This document shows positions 41,008 to 48,655 of a stretch of DNA of 64,000 bases, piece after piece. Source of the stretch: Nocardiopsis kunsanensis DSM 44524. Its GTDB lineage: Bacteria > Actinomycetota > Actinomycetes > Streptosporangiales > Streptosporangiaceae. Position 1 is the stretch's first letter. Each line of letters opens with the position of its first letter. Location: contig NZ_ANAY01000023.1 in the NCBI RefSeq assembly GCF_000340965.1, forward strand, positions 1 to 64,000, written 5' to 3'. Both the position numbers and the translations under genes were made by a program. Under the pieces are notes generated by a model. That model was given only the letters and a program-made list of their open reading frames with translations. It was not told where the DNA came from and did no database searches.

Positions 41008-42249
41008 ATGCCACAGCCTACCCCCGACCCCGCCGACGCAGCCCTCACCTTCGGGCAGCGGTTGAAGATCCAACGCACCCGGCGCGGCATGACCCGTGAG
41101 GTCCTGTCCGGCCTGGTGGGCAAGTCCGCTTCGTGGGTGAAGGCAGTAGAGACCGGCCGTCTCCAAACACCGAAGCTGGCGATCCTCCTTCGGCTCGCAG
41201 AGGCGTTGCGGGTGCGCGACCTCTCCCAGCTCACCGGCGACCAGTCCATGCCCATCAACCTGTTCACCGGCCCCGGGCATCCCCGGTTGCCCCAAGTCCG
41301 AGCGGCTATCAACGCGCTGCCCGCCCTGTCCCCACGTGAGGCGCCACCCGTCGCCCACCTGCGTGCACGACTCGACCAAGCATGGGCGGCGCGCCACTCC
41401 TCCCCCCACCATCGGGAGGTCCTGGGACAGCTGTTGCCCGCGTTGATCGAGGATGCCCAGCTTGCCGCCCACCAGGCCGACGACCGCACCACCCGGCGCG
41501 CGGCCCAAGCACTCCTCGCCGAGGTGTACGCGCTCTCTCAGTTCTTCATCGCCTACCAACCCGCACAGGATCTCCTGTGGCGTGTCGCAGAGCGCGGCAT
41601 GGTCGCCGCCCACGATTCCGGCGACATGCACGCCATCGGTGTTGCCTCCTGGTTGATGTCGCAGGCACACCGTGATGCCGGCGACTGGGACGCGGCCGAG
41701 GTGGTGACCGTGCGCACCCTGGAACTCCTCGACCAGCACACCGACGGCGCCCCTGTGAACGTTGCAGCGATCCGTGGCGCTCTGCTGTTCGAGGACGGCT
41801 ACACGGCCGCGCGGCGCGGCGAGATCGGCGCGGCATGGGGTCGGTGGGACACGGCAAACACGGTTGCCGCGCAGCTGCCCGGCGACTACTTCCACCCGGT
41901 CACGTCGTTCTCCCAGGCGGTCATGGGCGCGCACGCCGTCACGATCGCTGTGGAGCTGCGTGCTGGTGGCGAGTCGGTGCGGCAAGCCTCCCGTGCCGTT
42001 GCGGCACGAATCCCGTCGCGTCCACGTCGGGCGCGGCACGAGATCGAGCAGGCGCGCGCCTACTACCTCGACGCTCAGCCCGAAGCGGCGTTGTCGGTGT
42101 TGGAAGCCGCGCACGAAGCGGCGCCGGAGACCATCCGGTTCAACGGGTACGCGCGGCGGATCGTCCTGGAAGAGCTGGATGAGCGCGATGGGCGTAGGCA
42201 GCGGCGCGCCTCTGAGTTGGCGGACCGGTTGGGGTTGTTGACCGCCTGA
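41008..42249 (+). CDS. XRE-family regulator with TPR-like C-terminal domain
   Basis: A 413-residue protein. The N-terminal HTH (about 12-70) reads TFGQRLKIQRTRRGMTREVLSGLVGKSASWVKAVETGRLQTP; the rest is helical and TPR-like, with repeats around AAQALLAEVYALSQFFIAYQPA, AAHDSGDMHAIGVASWLMSQAHRDAGDWDAAEVV and LDQHTDGAPVNVAAIRGALL. The ATG at 41008 was chosen; upstream codons belong to the promoter region. Proteins of this shape are frequent in actinomycete plasmids and AICEs and may sense peptides or act as element regulators. Confidence 0.82.
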   Translation: MPQPTPDPADAALTFGQRLKIQRTRRGMTREVLSGLVGKSASWVKAVETGRLQTPKLAILLRLAEALRVRDLSQLTGDQSMPINLFTGPGHPRLPQVRAAINALPALSPREAPPVAHLRARLDQAWAARHSSPHHREVLGQLLPALIEDAQLAAHQADDRTTRRAAQALLAEVYALSQFFIAYQPAQDLLWRVAERGMVAAHDSGDMHAIGVASWLMSQAHRDAGDWDAAEVVTVRTLELLDQHTDGAPVNVAAIRGALLFEDGYTAARRGEIGAAWGRWDTANTVAAQLPGDYFHPVTSFSQAVMGAHAVTIAVELRAGGESVRQASRAVAARIPSRPRRARHEIEQARAYYLDAQPEAALSVLEAAHEAAPETIRFNGYARRIVLEELDERDGRRQRRASELADRLGLLTA

Positions 42250-42252
42250 CAT

Positions 42253-42277
42253 GGAGGGGGCACATTTTGTGCCCTCC
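42253..42277 (+). terminator. Hairpin after the XRE/TPR gene
   Basis: GGAGG and GGCACA pair with TGTGCC and CCTCC around a TTT loop, with a two-base bulge, 4 bases beyond the stop codon. Confidence 0.55.
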
Positions 42278-42342
42278 GTTGCGGGTGTGCGCGCTTAGCT
42301 TCGTGTCATCAAACACACGGCTTCCCCCCTTTGAGGTGACCG

Positions 42343-42720
42343 ATGATGACCGACCAGCGCGTGGAAGAACAGGTAGCGCGTCGTGCCCGCCCGTCCGCAA
42401 TCGAGGTCATCGCGGCCGACTTTCCGGCATGGCAGACCAGCCGTGAACCCCACGCCGGCCCCTGGTGCGCCACGCGCGGCAACACCCGCCTCACCGCTGA
42501 CACCCCCGCCGGTCTCCTCGTGCGCGTGGAGGAGCAGGAACTCGCCCGACTGCAAGCCGACCACGGCCAGCAGTGGCGCGTGTGGCGCACCCCGAACTAT
42601 TGGATGGCGACCGCCCGCGTGCCCGGTGTCGAACCGACGTTGATGGAACCGACGCCGGGCGCGTTGGAAGCGAAGATGCTCGACCCCGGGCCGCATATCG
42701 CCCCGCCCTACCCCAGGTAG
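42343..42720 (+). CDS. Hypothetical element protein, 125 residues
   Basis: A 125-residue protein. It begins MMTDQRVEEQVARRARPSAI and contains PWCATRGNTRLTADTPAGLLVRVEEQELARLQADHGQQWRVWRTPNYWM, rich in Trp, Arg and Pro. No membrane segment or known motif is seen. Codon bias is normal for the region, so it is probably a real gene. It follows the XRE/TPR gene with a 93-base gap and shares its strand. Confidence 0.65.
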   Translation: MMTDQRVEEQVARRARPSAIEVIAADFPAWQTSREPHAGPWCATRGNTRLTADTPAGLLVRVEEQELARLQADHGQQWRVWRTPNYWMATARVPGVEPTLMEPTPGALEAKMLDPGPHIAPPYPR

Positions 42721-42827
42721 GCCAACAGCTCCCGCGCCCCGGGTTCCAGGTACACGTGGGGAAAGTACTGGTCGACACACCCGGGGCGCGAGTTCACCTG
42801 CACGGCGTCCTTCCCCGTGGGGATCAT
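42708..42827 (-). CDS. Small hypothetical protein, 39 residues
   Basis: A reading frame of 39 codons from the ATG at 42827, with the sequence TGKDAVQVNSRPGCVDQYF and a C-terminal YLEPGARELLAYLG. Third codon positions are almost all G or C within it and drop to about half in the upstream extension to 43004, so I think coding starts near the ATG. A weak GAGG lies about 13 bases upstream. It overlaps the end of the convergent 125-residue gene by 13 bases. Function unknown; could be a spurious frame. Confidence 0.4.
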   Translation of the reverse strand: MIPTGKDAVQVNSRPGCVDQYFPHVYLEPGARELLAYLG

Positions 42828-43264
42828 GTTGAGGTCGGCCTCAATATTGGCCTGAGCTGCGGTTTCACCACGCGCACTGGGTACCGATTCGGTACCCTTG
42901 GCTGACTTGGGAGCATCCCGCGCACGAGCACTACGAGACCATGTGCATCCCGGCCTCAATATGGTTCTGACCTGGGCGCACGCGCATGCCCCAGGGGTAC
43001 GCACTGAGCGCGTACCCCTGGGCCGGACCTGCCCGCGCGTGCGAGATACGGGGTAGCGATACGCGACACCCCTGGTGGCCAGTAGCTGCCCAGCGCGTGC
43101 GGGATACCGTCACGATCCCTGACGGAAACCGCGGTAACCATTCCTGGCCTCCGATAAGCCAGCATTCCCGGATGTCAGAACTGGTCGATAATCGGACATA
43201 GCACGTGTCCTGGATAGACCACTTCGAACCATGGAATTGGTCTACCTTATGACCTGCGCAAACG
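42828..43264. other. Palindrome-rich non-coding region, candidate origin of the element
   Basis: This 437-base convergent region between two gene blocks holds no supported gene but several perfect inverted repeats: GGGTACC with GGTACCC (42879-42897), a 13-base stem with 7-base loop (42990-43022), and TAGACC/GGTCTA (43215-43220 and 43239-43244). A 12-base direct repeat, CGGCCTCAATAT, occurs at 42836 and again at 42952. The density and AT-rich patches suggest an origin of replication or transfer site. Confidence 0.45.
42990..43022. repeat. Perfect 13-base hairpin stem
   Basis: CCCAGGGGTACGC (42990-43002) is the exact reverse complement of 43010-43022, with the 7-base loop ACTGAGC. It could terminate transcription from either side or be an origin element. 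Confidence 0.75.
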
Positions 43265-43744
43265 TCACGAAGGTGTTGTCGGGGCGTCCTTCTGGCGCTT
43301 CCTGGCCTCACGTCTGGCCGCACGTTCGGCACGGCGTCGTTCGGCCTCTGCCCGGCGCCGCTGCTCCTCCTCCACACGCTTGGTGTGGCCGGCCGGGATA
43401 CCGTCCGGGGCGTCCTCGATCACGACCCACCGCCGGTGCGCCAACACCCGGATGGTTTCCGGATCAGCGGTGTACGTGACCCCATCGACCCACCACACCC
43501 GTTCGCCTTCCCGTGGCCCGGGGGTGGCCACGACCTTCCCCCGCTTCGGGACCGTGTCGTGAGTGATCTTGCGCAGGGTCGGTGCCGGGGCGTCGACGTA
43601 CACGCGCCACTCGGCCAGCTCCTCCATGGTGCGCGGCGGTGTCTTGCCCGCTCGCAGCCGCCGAAGGCGTTCCTGGGCCGGGCTGTGGCCAAGACGCTCC
43701 CGCACCTCTGCGAGGCGCTCCATGAGTTCTTCGGGACGGCTCAC
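43265..43744 (-). CDS. Hypothetical element protein, 159 residues
   Basis: A 159-residue protein, GTG start at 43744 overlapping the stop of the upstream HTH frame (GTGA at 43741-43744). The middle has ERVWWVDGVTYTADPETIRVLAHRRWVVIEDAP, and the C-terminal third is a highly charged helix (EEEQRRRAEAERRRAERAARREARKRQK) that is likely to form a coiled coil. No known domain. It is translationally coupled to the frameshifted HTH gene, so the downstream frame was probably active in the ancestor. Confidence 0.65.
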   Translation of the reverse strand: MSRPEELMERLAEVRERLGHSPAQERLRRLRAGKTPPRTMEELAEWRVYVDAPAPTLRKITHDTVPKRGKVVATPGPREGERVWWVDGVTYTADPETIRVLAHRRWVVIEDAPDGIPAGHTKRVEEEQRRRAEAERRRAERAARREARKRQKDAPTTPS

Positions 43745-44326
43745 CGGTTCCGTTCTCCCATGACCACGACGTCCCCCTCACCAGCGGCCACCAGGTCGGC
43801 CACTTGGCGGGCGAGAGCGTCCATGAGACCGCGCTCGTCCACGATCCTCCGAACACGCCTGTGGTGCGCCCTCACGCCCCGTGGGGTGTCCGGGCGAAGC
43901 GACACACCGGCCGCATCCGTCAACGCCGCACGGACAGGTTCGGGGCCGTGGGGGTCGAGGGCGTTGGCCAACGCTGCGATGACCACCGGGCGGGGCCGGC
44001 GCTGGCCGGATTCGAGCCGGAGCACGGTCGTGTGAGCGACCACCGCGCGCGGCCAACCCTCGGACAGAGAGCCCCTGGTTGGTGCGCAGGCGCCGCAGCA
44101 TCGCACCGAAGGTGTCGGCCAGCTGTGCGGCTTCGTCCGGCCCGGGTCGGCCGTTCGCCCACCGGTCGAGGGTGGTCGTTGGTGCCTGTGCAGCTTGGTG
44201 CTCAACGTCGTAGCGCGGGGAGGGGCGACCGAGCGCCCGCTGGTCGAGGGTGGTCGTTGGTGAGTGGTGCCTAACGTCGTGCGCGCGCGTGGGTGGGGTG
44301 GTCGACCGGTCGAGGTTGGGTGGCAT
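43741..44326 (-). pseudogene. Frameshifted XRE/HTH regulator of the element
   Basis: Two overlapping frames together make one HTH protein. From the ATG at 44326 the first frame gives AAQLADTFGAMLRRLRTNQGLSVRGLAAR; near 44050, inside a run of CG dinucleotides, the other frame continues with VVAHTTVLRLESGQRRPRPVVIAALANALDP. The two halves fit an XRE helix-turn-helix (helix 2, turn, recognition helix) only if one base is removed or two are added in between. The second frame ends at 43741, overlapping the next gene's GTG, so it was coding. Either a real loss of the regulator or a sequencing error in a GC run. The first 70 residues contain two copies of a TTTLD repeat. Confidence 0.6.
44164..44262. 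repeat. Two copies of a 21-base direct repeat
   Basis: The 21-base unit beginning GGTCGAGGGTGGTCG occurs at 44164-44184 and 44242-44262, 78 bases apart, and both copies are followed after about 20 bases by AACGTCGT. A related, diverged start of the unit is at 44307. It lies in the N-terminal region of the frameshifted HTH gene and creates its TTTLD repeats. Confidence 0.75.
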
Positions 44327-44401
44327 GGGTGGTGCTCCTGTTCTGGGTGTGGGAAAGCCGCCCCGCAGGGTGTGCGCGGGGCGGCTGTGTGGGGTGGTGG
44401 G

Positions 44402-44578
44402 TTAGGCGGCTTCGTCGCCGGTGGGCGGTCGGTGGTTGGGTCGTGGGAGTGCCCGGGGTCGGGGTGGGGCTCCGTCTCGTTTGAGCTGCGCCATGATCGC
44501 GTCTCGGTTGGCGGTGTATTCGTCGGCGGTCATGCGGGCGATCTGCTCGCGGGTGAAGATGCGGGGCGGTGTGGTCAT
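44402..44578 (-). CDS. Small hypothetical protein, 58 residues
   Basis: A 58-residue protein beginning MTTPPRIFTREQIARMTADEY, overlapped with the upstream stop at ATGA (44575-44578). Its first 30 residues (REQIARMTADEYTANRDAIMAQL) are helical, followed by a Pro-rich tail. FTREQIARMTADEYxxNRDAI is a pattern I have seen in small proteins of actinophage and AICE gene blocks; no function is known. Last gene of a four-gene overlapping block. Confidence 0.65.
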   Translation of the reverse strand: MTTPPRIFTREQIARMTADEYTANRDAIMAQLKRDGAPPRPRALPRPNHRPPTGDEAA

Positions 44579-45192
44579 CGGTTGGTCTCCATGCGCTGGG
44601 CGGGGGCAGTGTGGTTGTAGGTGAGGGCGTCCAGGTCCTTGCCACCGGCGGGGAGTCCGCCGTGGCGGCGGGCGACCTGGTGGACAGCGTCGGCGATGTG
44701 CGCGCCGGTCTTGATTTCGTCGAAGCGGGCGTTCGGGGTGGTCACCTGGGCGCCGACGGCGCCGGTGTGCCAGGTGGCCCCGGACGGGTCGGGCTCTCCC
44801 TCGTTGCGGGCGGGGACGTCGAGGGAACGCAGGCGGGCGGCGGTATGACGCACCCACTGGTTGCGTTCCTCGCAGGCGGCGGCGAACGCTTCGATGGCGC
44901 TCTCGGCCTGGTTGCGGAGTTCGATCAGGCGCGCGGTGTCGTCGCCCTGGGCGTCGATGTCGGCGGCCACAGCGTCGATGTCGCGGCGGCGCTGCTTGGC
45001 CTGGTTGCGGGCGGCCTTGCGTCGGGCGGCTTCGGCCCGAAGCTTGGCGAACCGGGACAGGCCGCGCTGCTGCTCGATGTGGTCGGCGGTGATGGTGTCG
45101 TCGCCGTTGCGTACCTGTTCTTCGAGGTCTTCGACGCGACGGTCGGCTTCGGCGGCTTCGTTGTCGGCGGTGGTGATCGGGTCGTTGTTCAT
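44575..45192 (-). CDS. Hypothetical coiled-coil protein, 205 residues
   Basis: A 205-residue protein from the ATG at 45192 (overlap ATGA with the previous gene). Residues 10-110 are long charged helices (ADRRVEDLEEQVRNGDDT, then RAEAARRKAARNQAKQRRRDID) and likely coiled coil; the C-terminal half has WHTGAVGAQVTTPNARFDEIKTGAHIADAVHQVARRHGGLP. No known domain. Resembles small structural or scaffold-like proteins in organisation, without sequence evidence for that role. Confidence 0.65.
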   Translation of the reverse strand: MNNDPITTADNEAAEADRRVEDLEEQVRNGDDTITADHIEQQRGLSRFAKLRAEAARRKAARNQAKQRRRDIDAVAADIDAQGDDTARLIELRNQAESAIEAFAAACEERNQWVRHTAARLRSLDVPARNEGEPDPSGATWHTGAVGAQVTTPNARFDEIKTGAHIADAVHQVARRHGGLPAGGKDLDALTYNHTAPAQRMETNR

Positions 45193-45431
45193 TGGGTGGT
45201 GTTCTCCTCTTCGGTGAGTTGGTGGAGCAGGTCGAGTGCGGTGGTCCGGGTCGTGGGGTTTGTGTGCCGGGCGCGGGTGATCAGGGCTCGGGCGCGGTCG
45301 AGGTTGTCGGTGACGTAGAGGGCGGCGGCGAGGCTGCTGGCGGCCTTGAACTCCAGTGATCCGGGTTCGGCGGCGCGGTTGGCGGCGACGGCTTTGATCC
45401 GGACGCGTGCGGCGTCGCTGCGGGTGCTCAT
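45189..45431 (-). CDS. Small hypothetical protein, 80 residues
   Basis: An 80-residue protein. The ATG at 45431 overlaps the preceding stop (ATGA at 45428-45431), so I prefer it to the GTG two codons earlier. Helical, with AAANRAAEPGSLEFKAASSLAAALYVTDNLDRARALITRARH-type composition. Function unknown. Part of the overlapping block. Confidence 0.6.
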   Translation of the reverse strand: MSTRSDAARVRIKAVAANRAAEPGSLEFKAASSLAAALYVTDNLDRARALITRARHTNPTTRTTALDLLHQLTEEENTTQ

Positions 45432-45751
45432 GTCCACCTCGTGGGGGTGAGGCCGTGGCGGGTGGCGAGAGCGTTGAGGACGTCGTCGGCGGCGGGGCAG
45501 TCGTCTTCGTGGACGACGGCCAGGCGGACGACGGGGGTGGTGGTGCCGGTACGTCGTTGGGCGGCGATGCGGCGGCGGTGGGTGCGGTTGAGGCGGATAG
45601 GTGCGGCGCCGCAGGGGCAGGGGTGGCCGGTGGCGACCAGGCGGCGGCGGGCGATGCCTTCACGGATGGGGGCGGGGAGGGTTTCGGAGAGGTCGGGGAC
45701 GACGGAGAGGGCGTGGTGGCCGTCGACTTGGGAGCGGATGAGGTCGCTCAT
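45428..45751 (-). CDS. Hypothetical protein with a CPCG motif, 107 residues
   Basis: A 107-residue protein, first gene of the block. It has the segment ATGHPCPCGAAPIRLNRTHRRRIAAQRRTG and a second Cys in HEDDCPAADDVLNALATRHGL. The CPCG and downstream Cys may bind zinc, but the full set of ligands is not clear. Basic and presumably nucleic-acid-binding. The start is the ATG at 45751. A strong terminator separates it from the replication operon upstream. Confidence 0.6.
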   Translation of the reverse strand: MSDLIRSQVDGHHALSVVPDLSETLPAPIREGIARRRLVATGHPCPCGAAPIRLNRTHRRRIAAQRRTGTTTPVVRLAVVHEDDCPAADDVLNALATRHGLTPTRWT

Positions 45752-45806
45752 GTGGTGGTGCTCCGTTCGGGGCGAGGTCTGTTCTGGATTCCGGGGGTCT
45801 TCCTCG

Positions 45807-45849
45807 CCTCGCCCTCGCCCCTCCCTTAAGGAGAGGGGCGAGGGGGCGA
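45807..45849 (-). terminator. Terminator of the replication operon
   Basis: CTCGCCCTCGCCCCTC (45807-45822) pairs with the complementary 45832-45849 stretch with one small bulge around a loop containing TTAAGG. On the minus strand it lies about 60 bases past the replication-protein stop and just upstream of the next block. Confidence 0.7.
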
Positions 45850-45909
45850 GGTTCGGAGGGTTCGCCCGGGGCGAGGTAAGGGCGAAGTCGGGGCGAAGGG
45901 GCGAGAGGG

Positions 45910-47814
45910 TTACGGGTCCTCGTCGTCGGCCGCTCCTCGGTAGGGCTTCGCGAGTTTGTGCTTCCTGGTCTGGCCCGCCCGTTCCTCGGTGACATAGCCC
46001 TCGTTCACGAGGAGTTCGAGGGCATAGCGGACGTAATCGCGCTTGCCCCTCACGCCCTTCTCAATGCCGTTCATCGACAGCCCTTCGGGGTTGGCGGCAA
46101 GGTGGTTGGACACCTTGCTCATGAGCGCTGTCGGCCGCATGGGCGCGGTGTTCTGCACTTCCTCGGTGGGCGGGAGGATGGCGGCGTCGTTGAACCCGGC
46201 CGGGTGGGACTCCATGACGAAGTCGCCGAACCAGTGCAGGCCGGCACGGGGGCGGGCGTTCCTACGCAGCTGCCCGGGGCGGTCCTTAGCGATCGACACT
46301 GTCGACCGGCCGGTGAGCCCGTGCCCGAAGGAGTGCCGGTTTTCGAGGATGTACTGGGCGCCGTTGATCCCGTTGAGCTTGTGTACGCCGCCCAGGGCGT
46401 ACCGGCCACGCCCCTCGGTGGTCTTGGTGACGTGGTCGAGGGAGACGACGGCGGGGCCGTGGTCGGCAATCCAGCGGGGCAGCAGGCGCCCGAACTTGGC
46501 CACGTCGGCGTTGTCGAGGGGGTTGAGCTCGTGCATCGTCATGCCCTCGGTGATGCCGTCGATGACGGCCAGGGTGGGGCCGATGGCGAGAACGGCGGCC
46601 AGATGGTCGCGTCCTTCCCCGTAGCCGATGGGGGCCTCTGGGCGCACGTACAGGAAGCGCTGCCGGATCACGTCGGGGACCACGCCCAGAGTGAGGAGAC
46701 GGCCGACGACGCCGCCCTCGTCGTCCTCGAAGTCGATGTACAGGACGGGGTTGCCGTTGCACATCTCCTCTGCGCAGGCGGAGAGCATGAACCAGGTTTT
46801 GCCGCTCTCAGATTCACCGATGACGCCGTGCATGCGCCCGGGGTAGAACAGGCCGACCCCGTCCTGTCGGGTGCCCACGGTGGGTTGTGGCGGCTCGTAG
46901 GTGCCGTTGAGGATCGCTTCGAGATTGATGGGCTGCCAGGTTGACGGGGGCTCCCGTTCCTCGTCTCCCTCGGCGCTGTCGTGGTCCTGGGAGCCGTCGG
47001 CGGGCGTCTCGTTGAGGTCTTCCTCGGCTGCCTGGTCGAGGGACACGAGCTGGTCGAGGGTGAGGCCGGCGGCGAGGTGGTCGGACACGTCGGCGCCCGT
47101 GCGGTCGAGGGGGGACCGGAGCACGCGCACGGTGGCGGCGGCGCCGTCGAGGGCCTGGGCGACCTTGTGGGCGTGCTCGTGCCCTGGGGTGTCGTTGTCG
47201 GCGATCACCACGACATGGGCGCCCTTCAACGCGGTCGTGTAGTCGTGCTCCCACTTGGCGTTGGCGCCGTTGACGGCGGTCGTCGCGACGTGCCCGAGCT
47301 CGTTGAGCCGGTCGGCGTCCTTCTCTCCCTCGACCACCACGACCGTGCCGCCGTCGGCCGCGGCCTCGATGACGGCGGGGAGGTTGTAGAGAACCCGCAC
47401 ACCACGGGGAAGGCCGACCTTACGGATGGCGGGGTTGTACGGCAGGAACGTCTTCTGTGCGCAGGTGCGGCACCGGTAGCGGCGTTGGGTGTAGAGCACC
47501 GTCCCGCCCTGGTCGACGTAGTCGCTGCTGGCGACCAGGTCGCACGACTGCCACGGGCGGGTGTGGTCGCACTCGGGGCGACGTTCGGTGTCTTCGTCGA
47601 ACAGGTCGCTCATACGCAGGTCGAGGGCGTCGACGACGGCCTCGGTGTCGCACCCAGCCTTGCACGACAGCAGGGCTTTACCGCCGTCGTAGCCGACGGA
47701 CAGGGACGGTGCCCGGTCTTCGTGTGCGGGGCACTGGGCGGAGATCTGGTTGTCTCCGTGGGGTGCGTGTCCGTGCGCGTCGAGGGCGTCACGGACGCGG
47801 GCGAGAGCGGTCAC
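45910..47814 (-). CDS. Primase-helicase-like replication protein (CHC2-TOPRIM-AAA-wHTH)
   Basis: A 634-residue protein from the GTG at 47814, which overlaps the stop of the upstream gene (GTGA). Domain order: a CHC2-like zinc finger (Cys 28, His 31, Cys 51, Cys 55: QCPAHEDRAPSLSV and LLSCKAGC), a second Cys pair (RRYRCRTCAQ, 115-118), a TOPRIM domain (VVVVEGEKDADRL, Glu 162; then IADNDTPG, Asp 206/208), an AAA_25/RepA-like RecA-fold ATPase (Walker A GESESGKT near 333-340, Walker B LAVIDGITEGM) and a C-terminal winged helix (MNGIEKGVRGKRDYVRYALELLVNEGYV). The arrangement fits a replication protein combining primase-type and helicase-type parts; no archaeo-eukaryotic primase is present. Confidence 0.82.
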   Translation of the reverse strand: MTALARVRDALDAHGHAPHGDNQISAQCPAHEDRAPSLSVGYDGGKALLSCKAGCDTEAVVDALDLRMSDLFDEDTERRPECDHTRPWQSCDLVASSDYVDQGGTVLYTQRRYRCRTCAQKTFLPYNPAIRKVGLPRGVRVLYNLPAVIEAAADGGTVVVVEGEKDADRLNELGHVATTAVNGANAKWEHDYTTALKGAHVVVIADNDTPGHEHAHKVAQALDGAAATVRVLRSPLDRTGADVSDHLAAGLTLDQLVSLDQAAEEDLNETPADGSQDHDSAEGDEEREPPSTWQPINLEAILNGTYEPPQPTVGTRQDGVGLFYPGRMHGVIGESESGKTWFMLSACAEEMCNGNPVLYIDFEDDEGGVVGRLLTLGVVPDVIRQRFLYVRPEAPIGYGEGRDHLAAVLAIGPTLAVIDGITEGMTMHELNPLDNADVAKFGRLLPRWIADHGPAVVSLDHVTKTTEGRGRYALGGVHKLNGINGAQYILENRHSFGHGLTGRSTVSIAKDRPGQLRRNARPRAGLHWFGDFVMESHPAGFNDAAILPPTEEVQNTAPMRPTALMSKVSNHLAANPEGLSMNGIEKGVRGKRDYVRYALELLVNEGYVTEERAGQTRKHKLAKPYRGAADDEDP

Positions 47815-48293
47815 TGCCTCACCGCCCACGGGGGCGCGGGGGTGCCGTCGTCGTTCTGGTGGGCGAGAGCGTGGGCGAGATCGGAGCGGACGCGGGCGAT
47901 GCCGAGAGGGTTGGAGCCGCGCACCTCGACCGATGCGGCCCGGTGAACGATGCGCGCGGTCATGGATGCTTCCCAACCGGCGTCGGCACGGAACCCGGGG
48001 GCATCTCCGATGTCGAGGATGACGTGTGCCCCGGCGAGAACGTCCGCTTCGAGGAATCGACCGGAGTCGGACGGCGGCGCGGGGGCAGCGGCCCCATCGA
48101 TCCCGGCAAGGAGCATGCCGGGGTGGGATCGGTGAAGCTTGCAGGTGAGGACCACTGTCCCAGTGAGGGCCGGGGCCCGGTCGTGGTGCTGTCGTACGCT
48201 GGTCATGACGTCCTTGTGTTGAGGTTGCGTCTTCTGAGTGGCCGGGGTGGCAGCCCCGGCCACTCGCTTGTGTGAGGTGGTCTTGGCGGTCAT
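47811..48293 (-). CDS. Hypothetical element protein, 160 residues
   Basis: A 160-residue protein, ATG at 48293 overlapping the xis-like stop (ATGA) and with its own stop overlapping the primase start. It contains ALTGTVVLTCKLHRSHPGMLLAGIDGAAA and ADVLAGAHVILDIGDAPGFRADAGWEASMTARIVHRAASVEVRG; the Gly/Ala-rich core has no recognised family. Because it lies between the xis-like and primase genes in one overlapping operon, a role in excision control or replication is suggested only by position. Confidence 0.6.
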   Translation of the reverse strand: MTAKTTSHKRVAGAATPATQKTQPQHKDVMTSVRQHHDRAPALTGTVVLTCKLHRSHPGMLLAGIDGAAAPAPPSDSGRFLEADVLAGAHVILDIGDAPGFRADAGWEASMTARIVHRAASVEVRGSNPLGIARVRSDLAHALAHQNDDGTPAPPWAVRQ

Positions 48294-48538
48294 GCGGCTA
48301 CCGGTTCGGGCTGGTCGGTGATGCCGAGGGCGTCGAGGAGGTCGGCGCGGCGCACGCGGTAGCTGTTGCCGATGCGCAGCACTGGTACGGGGAACTCACC
48401 GGCCTTTGCGAGGGCGTAGGCCTTCGTACGTCCGAGGGTGAATGCCCGCCCGGCGGTGGTGAGGTCGACAGCGAGGGGGAGACCGAGCAACTCCTGAGGC
48501 GCCATGCCGGACCCGTCCCCTGTGGATTTTCTAGGCAT
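48290..48538 (-). CDS. xis: Excisionase-like helix-turn-helix protein
   Basis: An 82-residue protein with an AlpA/MerR-type HTH: LAVDLTTAGRAFTLGRTKAYALAKAGEFPVPVLRIGNSYRVRRADLLDALGI. This is the usual size and pattern of excisionase or AlpA-like regulators in actinomycete elements. It is divergent from the XRE/integrase pair and heads the replication operon, so it may act both as Xis and as activator. ATG at 48538 with AGGA upstream; an internal ATG at 48505 is possible. Confidence 0.85.
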   Translation of the reverse strand: MPRKSTGDGSGMAPQELLGLPLAVDLTTAGRAFTLGRTKAYALAKAGEFPVPVLRIGNSYRVRRADLLDALGITDQPEPVAA

Positions 48539-48541
48539 CCG

Positions 48542-48655
48542 AGTGCATCCTTACTCGTCTATATGCACTGTCCCGTTGCTACAGGACGACTCCTCGAAAC
48601 ATAGCAGGGACGTGCTGATAAAGTCCACCTCGACTAGACACCATCCGAATAGACG
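48542..48655. promoter_or_regulatory. Divergent control region with inverted repeats
   Basis: Between the divergent xis-like and XRE genes. AGTGCAT (48542-48548) faces ATGCACT (48563-48569) and CGTCTAT (48556-48562) faces ATAGACG (48649-48655). These are likely operators for the XRE protein at 48670 and set the switch between integration and excision/replication. Confidence 0.5.

Noticed and set aside
40942-42249. Start of the XRE/TPR gene upstream of 41008 (29 extra codons)
   Set aside because: The extension overlaps the candidate promoter and contains no family-like residues; the ATG at 41008 begins just before the HTH.
43265-43480. Possible CRISPR-like or repeat array in the element
   Set aside because: No regularly spaced direct repeats of CRISPR size; repeats seen are isolated palindromes.
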